Below are positions 17,837 to 27,632 of a stretch of DNA of 64,000 nt, one piece after another. The translations under genes were made by a program, and so were the position numbers. The DNA comes from Paraburkholderia sp. CNPSo 3274. Lineage in GTDB: Bacteria > Pseudomonadota > Gammaproteobacteria > Burkholderiales > Burkholderiaceae. A model generated the notes under the pieces. The model searched no databases, was not told the DNA's origin, and was given only the letters and a program-made list of their open reading frames with translations. Numbering within the stretch: the first letter of the stretch is position 1; each line of letters opens with the position of its first letter. Where the stretch lies: positions 80,140-144,139 of the forward strand of contig NZ_JAMBPR010000013.1 in NCBI RefSeq assembly GCF_024206475.1. The letters are read 5' to 3'.

Positions 17837-18943
17837 TTAGAAGATGTTGCGAAAGCCGACGGCGACGCCGGTCTGGTTGTTGCGACCCGGGAAGTCGGCC
17901 GTTGCCGAGCCGTTGCCGCGCATGAAGTCGACCGTGCCGTACACTTCGGTGCGCTTGGACAACGAGTATTCGGCCAGCAGCACTGCCGAGTAGCGCACGC
18001 CGGTGCTGAGCGTCACGCCGTCTTCGTTCAGGCCGTTCTTTGCGTGGTCGTAGTAGTACGCTGCGGTCAGCAACAGCGGCGAGCTAACCTGCCACGTTGC
18101 GCCGGCATAGAGACCGTTGTCGATACGGTTGGTTTTCGTCACGGGCGTCGCGAAGTTGATCGCCGCGGGTGAGTTCGCGGCTGCCATGTACTGGTCCACC
18201 ACGCCCGTATTGTCCTGGCCCCACAGCCAGCCGCCGTACAGGTGGACCGCACCGAGCGCATAGACTGCGCCGAGGTTGGCCACGCGGTACTTGTTGTTGT
18301 GGGCATCGCTATTCTGCTGGTAGCCCGCGAGCAGCGAAATCGGGCCGGCTGCGTAAGTGGCCGTGAAGCCGTACATGTTGCTCGCGCCGACGCTGCCCGC
18401 CACGCCCCCGAAACTGTACATGCCTTCGACTTCGAGGCCGCCGAACTTGCCGTCGTACTTGACCGAGTTGTTCTCACGCAGACCGTAGCCGAGTGCGCCC
18501 GGCAGCCAGCCGTCCTGGTCGAAGTTGCCAACGGTCAGCGGGTCGAAGGTGTTGCCCAGCTGATCGAACAGGGGCGTGTTCTGACGGCCCATCGTGACCG
18601 TGCCGTACTTGTCGCTGGATACCCCAACGTACGCCATCCGATTGAACAGCGTATTCGAGCTCGCCAGTTGGCCGTTCCAGAGGTTGAACCCGTTCTCGAG
18701 GCGGAACACGGCTGAGAGGCCGCCGCCCAGATCCTCGGTGCCCTTCAGGCCCCAGCGGCTGCCGGTGATCGGGCCTTGCGTCATCTGCAGCTCGTTGTCG
18801 TTGCTCGCGTTGGCGTTCGTGAGGTAGCGGATGCTGGTGTCGACGATGCCGTACAGCGTGACCGAGCTTTGCGCGAAGCTGTGCTGGCAGGCCAGTGCGA
18901 GGGCGAGGCCGCCGATGGCCGATGCGATCTGGGTGTGTCTCAC
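17837..18943 (-). CDS. Gram-negative general porin (OmpC-like)
   Basis: A 368-residue outer-membrane trimeric porin. After a signal peptide (about 1-25, ending QHSFA) the mature start QSSVTLYGIVDTSIRYL is the classical Burkholderia porin beginning, followed by SRWGLKGTEDLGGGLSAVFRLENGF; the C-terminus ends with the outer-membrane sorting pattern GFRNIF (terminal Phe). The start is GTG 18943 with AAGGATCTCACC upstream; the longer in-frame ATG start would destroy the signal peptide. Permits diffusion of small solutes. Confidence 0.93.
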   Translation of the reverse strand: MRHTQIASAIGGLALALACQHSFAQSSVTLYGIVDTSIRYLTNANASNDNELQMTQGPITGSRWGLKGTEDLGGGLSAVFRLENGFNLWNGQLASSNTLFNRMAYVGVSSDKYGTVTMGRQNTPLFDQLGNTFDPLTVGNFDQDGWLPGALGYGLRENNSVKYDGKFGGLEVEGMYSFGGVAGSVGASNMYGFTATYAAGPISLLAGYQQNSDAHNNKYRVANLGAVYALGAVHLYGGWLWGQDNTGVVDQYMAAANSPAAINFATPVTKTNRIDNGLYAGATWQVSSPLLLTAAYYYDHAKNGLNEDGVTLSTGVRYSAVLLAEYSLSKRTEVYGTVDFMRGNGSATADFPGRNNQTGVAVGFRNIF

Positions 18944-19312
18944 GGTGAGATCCTTTTTCCTTTGCTGCGTGTTGTAAGTTCGTCGGACCGCCGGGGTGCC
19001 GGGGCCGTATTTCTTGTATGCCGAGCCAGTGGGTGCTGGCCGGGGGCCGATCATAGACGCTCGATAAAGAGCTGAAAACGCTGGCTGTCGCGCGATTGCA
19101 ACGGTTGCGCGCGCAATTAACTCCCCACGTGTTTCCTTTTCAGACTACCCAGCCCGCATACGGCCAGCGGCAAAAGCACCAATGCCGTTTAATGAACGGT
19201 CGTGCTTTTCCCTGGTTGCGTGGCTGGCGGGCCTCGCTAGAATCGTTGGCATCTCATTGCGTTCCGCAATGCGGAACTTCGGCCGGTCGACAGACATCAA
19301 GGAGACGAAAGC
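18944..19312. other. Divergent promoter region between porin and SDR genes, with hairpin
   Basis: No gene is seen. A nested inverted repeat at 19172-19209 (AAAAGCAC pairs with GTGCTTTT, inner CCGTT with AACGG) lies upstream of the SDR gene. It could be a terminator of an unseen short transcript or an mRNA leader structure. An AAGGAGACGAAAGC ribosome site sits just before 19313. Confidence 0.45.
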
Positions 19313-20086
19313 ATGCGGGTCAGGGAAATGTTCGAGCTGGGCGGTCAGGTCGCACTCATCACCGGCGGCTCGCGCGGGCTGGGTTTGCAGATGGCGCAGG
19401 CGCTCGGCGAGATGGGCTGCCACGTGGTGATCACGGCGCGCAAGGCCGATGAGCTGGCCCAGGCGCTGAGCCATCTAGAGGCACTCGGCATCAAGGCGAC
19501 CACGATCGTGAGCGACCTGCAGCGCGCCGAGGCCGCGAAGCCGCTCGTGGACGAGACGCTGGCGGCCTGCGGTCAGATCGACATTCTCGTGAACAATGCG
19601 GGCGCCACGTGGGGTGCCCCCGCGGAGGATTATCCCGACGAGGCGTGGCACAAGGTCATGAACCTGAACGTGAACGCGCCGTTCTTCCTCGCGCGCGAAG
19701 TGGGCAAGCGCAGCATGATCCCTCGCCAGCGTGGCAAGATCATCAACGTGGCTTCCATCGCCGGCCTGAAAGGATCGCTTGGGCCCATGCAGACCATCGC
19801 GTACAACACCTCGAAGGCGGCTGCCATCAATTTCACGCGGGCGCTGGCTGCCGAATGGGGCAAGTACAACATCAATGTGAACGCGATCTGCCCGGGCTTC
19901 TTCCCCTCGAAGATGTCGGCCGGGCTGCTCGACAAGCTGGGGCAAGTGGTGATCGACCATACGCCGCTGCACCGGCTCGGCGACGACGACGATCTCAAGG
20001 GCGCCGTGGTGTTTCTCGCGAGTCAGGCGTCGCGCCATATGACGGGCCAGTATCTCGCCGTGGATGGCGGCGCAAGCATCGTCTGA
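19313..20086 (+). CDS. SDR-family NAD(P)-dependent oxidoreductase
   Basis: A 257-residue classical short-chain dehydrogenase. Cofactor motif TGGSRGLGLQMA near residue 17, NNAG near 92, catalytic Ser in NVASIAG, and the Tyr-x3-Lys pair in YNTSK near 164. C-terminal DGGASIV is the usual SDR ending. The residue after the second beta strand is Arg in TARKADEL, suggesting NADP preference. The AAGGAG ribosome site is strong. It is followed 81 bases later by an acyl-CoA ligase on the same strand, so it may act on an acyl-CoA or ketone intermediate; the substrate is unknown. Confidence 0.92.
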   Translation: MRVREMFELGGQVALITGGSRGLGLQMAQALGEMGCHVVITARKADELAQALSHLEALGIKATTIVSDLQRAEAAKPLVDETLAACGQIDILVNNAGATWGAPAEDYPDEAWHKVMNLNVNAPFFLAREVGKRSMIPRQRGKIINVASIAGLKGSLGPMQTIAYNTSKAAAINFTRALAAEWGKYNINVNAICPGFFPSKMSAGLLDKLGQVVIDHTPLHRLGDDDDLKGAVVFLASQASRHMTGQYLAVDGGASIV

Positions 20087-20167
20087 GTACGTATGGTGCG
20101 TGGCGCCAGCGCTCAGCGAGCGGTTGGCGGCCGCGTTCTTCACAAGTCTTGCCTGACGGAGCCCGCC

Positions 20168-21883
20168 ATGTCCACGTCCGCCCCGACGCTTTCCGCAGAT
20201 TCGCCGTCATCGCCGCAGTTGGCTTCGCCACATTGGCCCGCGCATCTTTCGCCGCATCTGAGCATTCCGCAAACGAACCTCTTCTATAACGCAGAGGTCT
20301 CGGCGGCGCGCTATCCAGACAAGCCGTTCATCGTCTTCTACGACACGCCCGTTACGTTCGCGCAGTTCAAGGACGAGGCCGAGCGCGTAGCCGGCTATCT
20401 ACAGCAGGAATGTGGCGTGAAGGCCGGCGACCGCGTGCTGCTCTACATGCAGAACAGTCCGCAGTGGGTCATCGCTTACTACGGCATCCTGCGCGCCAAC
20501 GCCGTGGTCGTGCCGGTCAACCCAATGAACCTCACCGAGGAACTCGCGCATTACGTGGAAGACAGTGGCGCGACCACGGCTTTCGTCGCGCAGGATCTCT
20601 ACCCGCGTATTGCGCCGCTCGTGCAGGAAAGCGAAGGCCTGCAGCATCTGCTCGTTGCGACGTATAGCGACTATCTGAAGTGCGAGCCGTTTTCGCCGCC
20701 GCCCGAATTCGTGAGCGCGCCGCGCTCCGTGAGCGGCCCGGGCGTTGCGCACTGGGCCGAGGTGCTCGAGGCGCGCTGCGTACCCGGTGTGCTAACCGCC
20801 GGCCCCGACGACCTCTGCGTGATGCCGTACACCTCGGGCACGACGGGCAAGCCCAAAGGCTGCATGCACACGCATCGCAGCGTGATGGCGACGGCCGTGG
20901 GCGGTTGCAACTGGTTCGGAAGTAATCAGGATGCCGTACAACTTTCGGTGCTGCCGCTCTTTCACGTAACAGGCATGCAGGGCGGCATGAACAGCCCGAT
21001 CTACAACGGCTCGACCGTGGTGTTGCTGCCGCGCTGGGATCGCGACGCCGCGGCGCGTGCAATCGAGCATTACCGTATCAACGGCTGGCAGGCGATCTCG
21101 ACGATGGTGGTGGACTTCATCTCGAACCCGCGCATTCACGAGTACGACTTGTCGAGCCTCGCCTGGATGCGCGGCGGCGGCGCGACGATGCCCGACGCGG
21201 TGGTGAAGAAGCTCAAGGATCTCACCGGGCTCGACTTCGTCGAGGGCTACGGCATGTCGGAAACCATGGCGGGCACCCATATCAATCCGCCGCAGCGTCC
21301 CAAGCCTCAATGTCTCGGCATTCCGGTATTCGACGTTGACTCGCGTGTGGTCGATCCGATCACACTGGATGAGGTGCCGCCAGGCGATTCGGGCGAACTG
21401 ATCATGCATGCGCCGCAGGTGATGCAGGGCTACTGGCGCAACCCCAAGGCGACGAGCGAAGCGTTCATCGAACGCGACGGCAAGCGCTTCCTGCGCACGG
21501 GCGACCTCGTGCGGCGCGACGAAGAAGGCTATTACTTCATGACCGACCGCCTCAAACGCATGATCAACGCGTCGGGCTACAAGGTCTGGCCGGCCGAGGT
21601 CGAGGCGCTGATGTACCGGCACCCGGCGATCAACGAGGTGTGCATCATCGGTACACAGGACGCGCGCCGCGGCGAGACCGTGAAGGCCGTGGTCGTGCTC
21701 GATCCGAAGCAGGTCGGCAGCGTGAACGAAGACGACATCGTCGCGTGGGCGCACGACAACATGGCCGCGTACAAAGCGCCGCGCATCGTGCAGTTCGTCG
21801 ACGCGCTGCCGAAGTCGGGCAGCGGCAAAATTCTGTGGCGCAAGCTGCAGGAAGAAGAGGCCGAGGCGCGCGGCAACGCATGA
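20168..21883 (+). CDS. AMP-dependent acyl-CoA synthetase, long-chain type
   Basis: A 571-residue acyl-adenylating enzyme. Motifs: P-loop MPYTSGTTGKPKGCMHTH, GYGMSETMAGTHINPP, PPGDSGELIMHAPQVM, the hinge region LRTGDLVRRDEEGYYFMTDRLKRMI, and the catalytic lysine in KSGSGKILWRKL. The start at 20168 has CGGAGCCCGCC upstream; an in-frame start 75 bases earlier would overlap the intergenic segment. It differs clearly from the ligase at 14.2-16.0 kb. With the upstream SDR gene it suggests catabolism of an organic acid; the substrate is unknown. Confidence 0.92.
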   Translation: MSTSAPTLSADSPSSPQLASPHWPAHLSPHLSIPQTNLFYNAEVSAARYPDKPFIVFYDTPVTFAQFKDEAERVAGYLQQECGVKAGDRVLLYMQNSPQWVIAYYGILRANAVVVPVNPMNLTEELAHYVEDSGATTAFVAQDLYPRIAPLVQESEGLQHLLVATYSDYLKCEPFSPPPEFVSAPRSVSGPGVAHWAEVLEARCVPGVLTAGPDDLCVMPYTSGTTGKPKGCMHTHRSVMATAVGGCNWFGSNQDAVQLSVLPLFHVTGMQGGMNSPIYNGSTVVLLPRWDRDAAARAIEHYRINGWQAISTMVVDFISNPRIHEYDLSSLAWMRGGGATMPDAVVKKLKDLTGLDFVEGYGMSETMAGTHINPPQRPKPQCLGIPVFDVDSRVVDPITLDEVPPGDSGELIMHAPQVMQGYWRNPKATSEAFIERDGKRFLRTGDLVRRDEEGYYFMTDRLKRMINASGYKVWPAEVEALMYRHPAINEVCIIGTQDARRGETVKAVVVLDPKQVGSVNEDDIVAWAHDNMAAYKAPRIVQFVDALPKSGSGKILWRKLQEEEAEARGNA

Positions 21884-22007
21884 GCGCGTAGACCTGCGCA
21901 GTTCCCCTTCGTTTTGCTTCAATATCGAGCCCGTCTGGATAGCGCGCTGTGCGCGCCAATCCAGCCGGGCTCCGTCTTTATGCGGGCCGCACTTTCGTGC
22001 GTACGCC

Positions 22008-22370
22008 TCAGGCGCCTGCAAGCGCGGGTAAACCGCCTTCGCGCCAATCCTGCTCCATGGCGGCTGCCATGCCCCGTTCCTGTGAACCGCGTTGAGCGGG
22101 CGCGGTCAGCGGCCATTCCCCCGGCGCCTGCGCGTTCTTGCGAGCCAGGATCGCCTCGCACAGAAATTCCATGCTGTACGCCTTCAGCAGATGCGGGTGA
22201 TTCGTTTCGATATAGGCAGCGACGCGCGCATGTTCACCGGCAATCGATGCGAGCGAGTTGAGCGTGCGCGCATCCCAGCGAAAACGCAGGCCCAGTTCGG
22301 CAAATGCGGTATTGAATGCACACAGTTGCGCTTCCAGATGACGATCGTGGCGGGTGTCCAGGTGGCTCAT
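22008..22370 (-). CDS. Conserved hypothetical protein
   Basis: A 120-residue soluble protein with no signal or membrane segment. It looks mostly helical (HLEAQLCAFNTAFAELGLRFRWD, LNSLASIAGEHARVAAYIETNHPHLLKAY, MEFLCEAILARKNA). GGAGACAGCC precedes the ATG at 22370. I have seen similar short proteins in Burkholderiales but know no function. The region upstream (22421-22500) is strongly AT-rich and likely carries its promoter. Confidence 0.7.
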   Translation of the reverse strand: MSHLDTRHDRHLEAQLCAFNTAFAELGLRFRWDARTLNSLASIAGEHARVAAYIETNHPHLLKAYSMEFLCEAILARKNAQAPGEWPLTAPAQRGSQERGMAAAMEQDWREGGLPALAGA

Positions 22371-22542
22371 GGCTGTCTCCTCATGTCGAGTGGCGTGAAG
22401 CAAGAGTAGAAGCGCCAATGAATAAACGATAGTTAAAGTTTTTTTAGAAAAATATAAGTAAAAATGTATGGATAGAGGGTAAGCCCGCGAATCGAGCGAG
22501 ACGCGGGCCCGGTACGCGTAAACCCCGCTTAGCCACGAGTGG

Positions 22543-22575
22543 ATTGCTGATATATTGTATTGGAAATATGAAATT
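22543..22575 (+). promoter_or_regulatory. Promoter/operator of the oxalate GntR gene
   Basis: A TTGCTG box (22544), 17 bases, then TATGAA (22567) form a plausible sigma-70 promoter. It overlaps ATATTGTAT (22552-22560) followed by TGGAA, which recurs in front of the oxalyl-CoA decarboxylase gene. The shared sequence probably binds the GntR protein itself; that is inference. Confidence 0.5.
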
Positions 22576-22619
22576 CCCCAGCAGCGCCGGCTAAACAGAA
22601 CGTTGGAGACACACGACCG

Positions 22620-23339
22620 ATGTCCGCCGAAAGAGAACTCGTCACCGGAATGCCCCCGGTCACCTTGACGCTGGAGCCGATCAACGCAAGCGCTTCGCTG
22701 CGCGATCAGGCTTACGCGAAGCTCAAGCAGGCCATTGCCGAAACCGACATCTACCGGTCGCGAGACGAGATCCGGCTAGACGAGAAGGACTTGACCGAGA
22801 AGCTCGGCGTGAGCCGAACGCCTGTTCGCGAAGCCATGACGCTGCTGGAACAGGAAGGCTTTCTGCGCACGGTGCCGCGACGCGGTGTTTACATCTTGCG
22901 CAAGACGCGCAAGGAGATCGTGGAGATGATCTATATGTGGGCCGCGCTCGAAAGCATCGCCGCGCGCCTCGCCACGCAGCGCGCCTCGGACGACGACATC
23001 GCAGGCCTGCGGCGCATGTTCGCGACCTTCGGCGATTCGACACCCTCGGACCATATCGAGGAGTACTCGGAAGCGAACATCATGTTTCACCAGTCACTGG
23101 TGGAGCTTTCGAAGTCGCCCATCATCGTCGACACCATCAAGAACATCTTCATGCATGTGCGCGCGATCCGGCGTATGACGATCGCGCAGAGCGATCGCGC
23201 GTCGCGCTCCATCGTGGAGCACATGCGCATTATCGAAGCGCTCGAGGCGCGCGACACTGGGCGCGTCGAGCAGCTCGTACGGCAGCACTCGATCGAACTC
23301 GCGCTGTTCGTGGAAGCCAACTGCGATTTCCTGGACTGA
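22620..23339 (+). CDS. GntR/FCD-family transcriptional regulator of the oxalate locus
   Basis: A 239-residue regulator. Winged helix at about 25-92 (LRDQAYAKLKQAIAETDIY, LTEKLGVSRTPVREAMTLLEQEGFL, TVPRRGVYILRKT) and a helical FCD ligand-binding domain at about 98-235, with metal-ligand-like His residues near NIMFHQSLVEL and VEHMRIIEAL. The ATG at 22620 is preceded by GTTGGAGACACACGACCG. It sits upstream of oxc-frc on the same strand, and both share an upstream ATATTGTAT motif, so it probably controls the oxalate genes in response to an organic acid or CoA ester. Confidence 0.88.
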   Translation: MSAERELVTGMPPVTLTLEPINASASLRDQAYAKLKQAIAETDIYRSRDEIRLDEKDLTEKLGVSRTPVREAMTLLEQEGFLRTVPRRGVYILRKTRKEIVEMIYMWAALESIAARLATQRASDDDIAGLRRMFATFGDSTPSDHIEEYSEANIMFHQSLVELSKSPIIVDTIKNIFMHVRAIRRMTIAQSDRASRSIVEHMRIIEALEARDTGRVEQLVRQHSIELALFVEANCDFLD

Positions 23340-23354
23340 AGCGTTGGGCGCGCC

Positions 23355-23387
23355 GCGTCGAGCCGCCGGTTCATATCGGCTCGACGC
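23355..23387 (+). terminator. Hairpin after the GntR gene
   Basis: GCGTCGAGCCG and CGGCTCGACGC form an 11-bp perfect stem around an 11-base loop, 16 bases past the stop. No T-tract follows. It probably separates the regulator transcript from oxc. Confidence 0.55.
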
Positions 23388-23613
23388 ATGGGTAAGCGGC
23401 ATCGATGCGCAGATCGTCTGAATGAGCGCAGCGATGCTGAAAGAAAGGTATGGAGTCCGTAACAAGTTCGTCAGGACGTTTGGGCCGATTGAAGGGACTT
23501 GCTCATGGTGTGCCGCATCAAAGTTTGCCGCTTTGCGAGCGATCGCATGAGACGGCAACGGTACAGCGCGGCGCGACGCGGTGCAGCAAACGCGGCGTGG
23601 GTAAAAAAACGTC

Positions 23614-23646
23614 TTGACTAATATTGTGTGTGGAATATTGTATATC
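23614..23646 (+). promoter_or_regulatory. Promoter/operator of the oxc-frc operon
   Basis: TTGACT (23614-23619) is followed 16-18 bases later by TATTGT/TTGTAT, a plausible sigma-70 promoter. ATATTGT occurs twice as a direct repeat 14 bases apart (23621 and 23635), and the second copy extends to ATATTGTAT, identical to the site before the GntR gene. The overlap with the promoter fits repression by the GntR protein. Confidence 0.55.
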
Positions 23647-23682
23647 ACGAATCACGCAACGCCCCGCCAAAGAGGAGACGTC

Positions 23683-25431
23683 ATGGCAGAAGCAGGCATC
23701 AATGAGGCACAGCAGAACCCTGTGCCCGAAGCGCAGCAAACGACCGACGGTTTTCATCTCGTCATCGACGCGCTGAAACTCAACGATATCGACACGATCT
23801 TCGGTCTCGTCGGTATTCCAATTACCGATCTCGCCCGTCTCGCGCAGGCCGAGGGCATGCGCTTCATCGGCTTCCGGCATGAGCAGAACGCCGGCAACGC
23901 CGCGGCCGTGGCGGGCTACATGACGAAAAAGCCGGGCATCTGCCTGACTGTCTCCGCGCCGGGTTTCCTGAACGGCCTCACGGCACTGGCCAACGCGACC
24001 ACGAACTGCTTCCCGATGATCCTCATCAGCGGTTCGAGCGAACGCGAGATCGTTGACCTGCAGCAAGGCGACTACGAAGAGATGGACCAGCTCAACGCCG
24101 CGAAGCCTTATGCCAAGGCTGCTTATCGCGTGCTGCACGCTGAGGACATCGGCGTTGGCGTGGCGCGCGCGATTCGCGCGGCCGTTTCGGGCCGCCCCGG
24201 TGGCGTGTATCTCGACCTGCCGGCCAAGCTGCTTGCGCAGACCGTCGACGCGGTGAAGGGCCAGCAGTCGCTCATCAAGGTAGTCGACGCGGCGCCACGC
24301 CAGATTCCCGCTCCGGATGCGGTGCAACGCGCTCTTGACGTGCTCAGGAATGCGAAGCGTCCGCTGATCCTGCTGGGCAAGGGCGCGGCCTACGCCCAGG
24401 CCGATGCGCAAATCCGCGAACTGGTCGAGAAGAGCGGCATTCCGTATCTGCCGATGTCGATGGCCAAGGGTCTCTTGCCCGACACGCACGAGCAGTCGGC
24501 ATCAGCCGCGCGCTCGTTCGTGCTGGCCGAGTCGGACGCTGTGGTGCTGATCGGCGCGCGCTTGAACTGGCTGCTCTCGCATGGCAAGGGCAAGACTTGG
24601 GGCGCGGCCGCCGGACCGAAGCAGTTCGTGCAGATCGACATTGCGCCGACGGAAATCGATAGCAACGTCGCCATCGAAGCGCCTGTGATCGGCGACATCG
24701 GTTCATGCGTGGAAGCGCTCGTTGCAGGCCTCGGCAATGACTTCCCGAAGCCGCCGGCAGAGTGGCTCGATGCCGTGGCCGAACGCAAGAACAAGAACCT
24801 GGAAAAGATGGCCGCGACGCTCGCGAAGAACCCGTCGCCGATGAATTTCCACAGCGCGCTGCGCGCCATCCGCGACGTGCTCAAGACGCGCCCCGACATC
24901 AACGTGGTCAACGAAGGCGCGAACACGCTCGACTACGCGCGCAGCATCATCGACATGTACCAGCCGCGCAAGCGCTTCGACTCGGGCACGTGGGGGATCA
25001 TGGGCATCGGCATGGGCTTCGCGATCGGCGCCGCCGTGACGAGCGGCACGCAGGTCGTGGCGATCGAGGGTGACAGCGCGTTCGGCTTCTCGGGCATGGA
25101 ACTCGAGACGATCTGCCGCTACAACCTGCCGGTCTGCACCATCGTGTTCAACAACAACGGCGTGTATCGCGGTACGGACGTCAATCCGAGCGGCGGCTGC
25201 GACGTCGCGCCGACGGTGTTCGTGAAGAACGCGCGCTACGACAAGATGATCGAGGCCTTCGGCGGCATCGGCCATCAGGCGACTACGCCCGAAGAACTCA
25301 CGAGCGCGCTGCTCGAAGCGATCGCATCGGGCAAGCCCACGTTGATCAACGCAGTCATCGACGAATCGGCCGGGACCGAAAGCGGCCGTCTCACGAATCT
25401 GAATCCGCAAAGCGCGGCCATGAAGAAATAA
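23683..25431 (+). CDS. oxc: Oxalyl-CoA decarboxylase
   Basis: Thiamine-diphosphate enzyme converting oxalyl-CoA to formyl-CoA and CO2, the central step of oxalate breakdown. The 582-residue protein has the N-terminal pyrimidine domain with the catalytic Glu in [17 protein letters not shown], a central domain, and a C-terminal TPP domain with [16 protein letters not shown] ending at FNNNGVYRG, as in known Oxc. The start at 23683 has AAGAGGAGACGTC upstream; the longer frame from 23614 would overlap the promoter. It is followed 36 bases later by frc, as in other oxalotrophs. Confidence 0.96.
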   Translation: MAEAGINEAQQNPVPEAQQTTDGFHLVIDALKLNDIDTIFGLVGIPITDLARLAQAEGMRFIGFRHEQNAGNAAAVAGYMTKKPGICLTVSAPGFLNGLTALANATTNCFPMILISGSSEREIVDLQQGDYEEMDQLNAAKPYAKAAYRVLHAEDIGVGVARAIRAAVSGRPGGVYLDLPAKLLAQTVDAVKGQQSLIKVVDAAPRQIPAPDAVQRALDVLRNAKRPLILLGKGAAYAQADAQIRELVEKSGIPYLPMSMAKGLLPDTHEQSASAARSFVLAESDAVVLIGARLNWLLSHGKGKTWGAAAGPKQFVQIDIAPTEIDSNVAIEAPVIGDIGSCVEALVAGLGNDFPKPPAEWLDAVAERKNKNLEKMAATLAKNPSPMNFHSALRAIRDVLKTRPDINVVNEGANTLDYARSIIDMYQPRKRFDSGTWGIMGIGMGFAIGAAVTSGTQVVAIEGDSAFGFSGMELETICRYNLPVCTIVFNNNGVYRGTDVNPSGGCDVAPTVFVKNARYDKMIEAFGGIGHQATTPEELTSALLEAIASGKPTLINAVIDESAGTESGRLTNLNPQSAAMKK

Positions 25432-25467
25432 GCCCCCATAGATCAGGTAGACCAGGAGATACGAGAA

Positions 25468-26718
25468 ATGAGCAAACCCCTTGACGGTATCAAGATCATC
25501 GACTTCACACACGTACAGGCCGGTCCCGCTTGCACGCAGATGCTCGCGTGGTTCGGTGCGGACGTGATCAAGGTGGAACGCCCGGGTGCTGGCGACGTGA
25601 CGCGCTCGCAACTGCGCGACATTCCCGAAGTCGACGCGCTGTACTTCACCATGCTCAACAGCAACAAGCGCTCGCTCACGCTCGACACGAAGAAGCCCGA
25701 AGGCAAGGAAGTGCTGGAAAAGCTGATTCGCGAGTCGGACGTGATGGTCGAAAACTTCGGCCCCGGCGCGCTGGACCGCATGGGCTTCACGTGGGAGCGC
25801 ATCAAGGAACTCAATCCGAAGATGATCGTCGCTTCGGTGAAGGGTTTTAGCGAAGGCCACCACTACGACGACCTCAAGGTCTATGAGAACGTCGCACAGT
25901 GCGCGGGCGGCGCGGCCTCGACCACGGGCTTCTGGGATGGTCCGCCCACGGTGAGCGCGGCGGCGCTCGGCGACAGCAACACGGGCATGCACCTCGCCAT
26001 CGGCATTCTCACGGCGCTGATCGGCCGCGACAAAACCGGTAAAGGCCAGAAGGTGGCCGTGTCGATGCAGGACAGCGTGGTCAACCTGTGCCGCGTGAAG
26101 TTGCGCGACCAGCAGCGCCTGGACCGCCAGGGTTTCCTCGAGGAATACCCGCAGTATCCGCACGGCACGTTCAGCGACGTCGTGCCGCGCGGCGGCAACG
26201 CGGGCGGTGGCGGCCAGCCGGGCTGGGTGCTCAAGTGCAAGGGCTGGGAGACGGACCCGAACGCATACATCTACTTCACGGTGCAGGGCCACGCGTGGGA
26301 GCCGATCTGCCACGCTCTGGGCAAACCCGAATGGATCAACGACCCGAACTACGCGACGGCGCAGGCGCGTCAGCCGCATATCTTCGACATTTTCGCGACG
26401 ATCGAAGCGTGGCTGGCCGACAAGACCAAGTTTGAAGCGGTCGACATCCTGCGCAAGTTCGACATTCCATGCGCACCGGTGCTCAGCATGAAGGAAATTG
26501 CCAATGACCCGTCGCTGCGCGCTAGCGGTACTATCGTCGAAGTGCCGCACAAGGAGCGCGGCGCGTACCTCACGGTGGGCAGCCCGATCAAGTTCTCGGA
26601 CTTGAAGCCGGAGATCACGGGCTCGCCGCTGCTCGGCGAGCACACCGACCAGGTGCTGGCCGACCTCGGCTACACGCCGCAGCAGATCGCGGCGCTGCAC
26701 GAGGTGCGCGCGGTTTGA
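25468..26718 (+). CDS. frc: Formyl-CoA:oxalate CoA-transferase
   Basis: CaiB/BaiF-type class III CoA-transferase that moves CoA from formyl-CoA to oxalate, regenerating oxalyl-CoA for Oxc. The 416-residue protein matches Frc: [18 protein letters not shown] at the start, [20 protein letters not shown], and Asp169 in LGDSNTGMH, which corresponds to the catalytic aspartate of Oxalobacter Frc. [19 protein letters not shown] is also typical. CAGGAGATACGAGAA precedes the ATG. Co-transcribed with oxc. Confidence 0.96.
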   Translation: MSKPLDGIKIIDFTHVQAGPACTQMLAWFGADVIKVERPGAGDVTRSQLRDIPEVDALYFTMLNSNKRSLTLDTKKPEGKEVLEKLIRESDVMVENFGPGALDRMGFTWERIKELNPKMIVASVKGFSEGHHYDDLKVYENVAQCAGGAASTTGFWDGPPTVSAAALGDSNTGMHLAIGILTALIGRDKTGKGQKVAVSMQDSVVNLCRVKLRDQQRLDRQGFLEEYPQYPHGTFSDVVPRGGNAGGGGQPGWVLKCKGWETDPNAYIYFTVQGHAWEPICHALGKPEWINDPNYATAQARQPHIFDIFATIEAWLADKTKFEAVDILRKFDIPCAPVLSMKEIANDPSLRASGTIVEVPHKERGAYLTVGSPIKFSDLKPEITGSPLLGEHTDQVLADLGYTPQQIAALHEVRAV

Positions 26719-26879
26719 GTTCCGCATCGAGTTCCACAAGCTGAACGCAGGAAGCGTGCGCGGCCAACGCTACGCCCGCGCAGCACCGCAATACCAGACC
26801 GGCAGGCAGGACGCCGCGCGGCACGTGCAATGCGTGCCGCGCGACGACGATAAACGACTCACCTCACATAGTCATCGCC

Positions 26880-27356
26880 ATGCAATCCGCCATCGATTTC
26901 GAGCAGCTCGCAAACGCCATTGGAGACGCCATCGTCATCTTCGAGCAGCTCGCAAACGCCATTGGAGACGCCATCGTCATCTCCGACGCAGCCGGCGACA
27001 TCACGTTCTGGAATCCGGCGGCCACGCGCATGTTCGGCTATACGCAAGAAGAAGCGCTCGGCGAGACGCTCGACCTGATCATTCCCGAGCGGCTGCGCGG
27101 CCGCCACTGGGAGGGCTATCACAAGACGATGGCGACCGGCCAGACGCGCTACGGCAACGACGTGCTGCGCGTGCCGGCCGTGGACAAGGCGGGCAAGGCG
27201 CTTTCCATTGCCTTCACCGTGGCGTTGCTGCACTCGCCGCAGGGCGAGCTCGACGGCATCGTCGCCGTGATCCGCGACGAAACGGCGCGCTTCCAGGAGG
27301 AGCGCGCGCTCAAGAAACGCATTACCGAACTCGAAGCACAGGCCCAGCAATCCTGA
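26880..27356 (+). CDS. PAS-domain-only protein with tandemly duplicated N-terminus
   Basis: A 158-residue protein with a single PAS domain (about 20-143: AIVISDAAGDITFWNPAATRMFGYTQEEALG, DLIIPERLRGRHWEGYHKTM, PQGELDGIVAVIRDETARF) and a short C-terminal helix (EERALKKRITELEAQAQQ) that could form a coiled coil. It has no kinase, GGDEF, EAL or DNA-binding output domain. Residues 7-20 (FEQLANAIGDAIVI) are repeated exactly at 21-34, encoded by a perfect 42-bp tandem duplication. It lies between frc and pntA on the same strand. A redox or ligand sensor acting on a partner is plausible, but the role is unknown. Confidence 0.85.
   Translation: MQSAIDFEQLANAIGDAIVIFEQLANAIGDAIVISDAAGDITFWNPAATRMFGYTQEEALGETLDLIIPERLRGRHWEGYHKTMATGQTRYGNDVLRVPAVDKAGKALSIAFTVALLHSPQGELDGIVAVIRDETARFQEERALKKRITELEAQAQQS
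26898..26981 (+). repeat. Perfect 42-bp in-frame tandem duplication inside the PAS gene
   Basis: Bases 26898-26939 are repeated identically at 26940-26981 and keep the frame, duplicating 14 residues before the PAS core. Lack of any divergence suggests a recent event, slippage-prone instability, or an assembly artefact. Confidence 0.95.
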
Positions 27357-27374
27357 AACCTCCGGAGCTCTTCG

Positions 27375-27632
27375 ATGCACACCGAAAGACTCGGACATTT
27401 CGAGGTCGAACTCTCGGCCCGTCAAATGATTCATAACGGCGGCTGGGCCGCGTTCGCCGCGATCCACGCGGTCGAGGCCGCTGCCGACGAACCGGCGGCC
27501 GCGGTATTGCCCCGTCAATGGGTGGTCGACGAAACCGTATTCGAAAGCGAGGCCGCCGCCATCGCCGGTGCGCGCGCGGCGGCGCTCGCTTTTCTCAAGA
27601 GCGGCAATTCGCCGAGCCTGGGCGTGTCATAG
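27375..27632 (+). CDS. Hypothetical protein of the oxalate locus
   Basis: An 85-residue soluble protein, 18 bases after the PAS gene on the same strand, so probably co-transcribed. It starts [34 protein letters not shown] and ends with an Ala-rich helix ([20 protein letters not shown]). No signal or membrane segment. I do not recognise the family. Confidence 0.6.
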   Translation: MHTERLGHFEVELSARQMIHNGGWAAFAAIHAVEAAADEPAAAVLPRQWVVDETVFESEAAAIAGARAAALAFLKSGNSPSLGVS

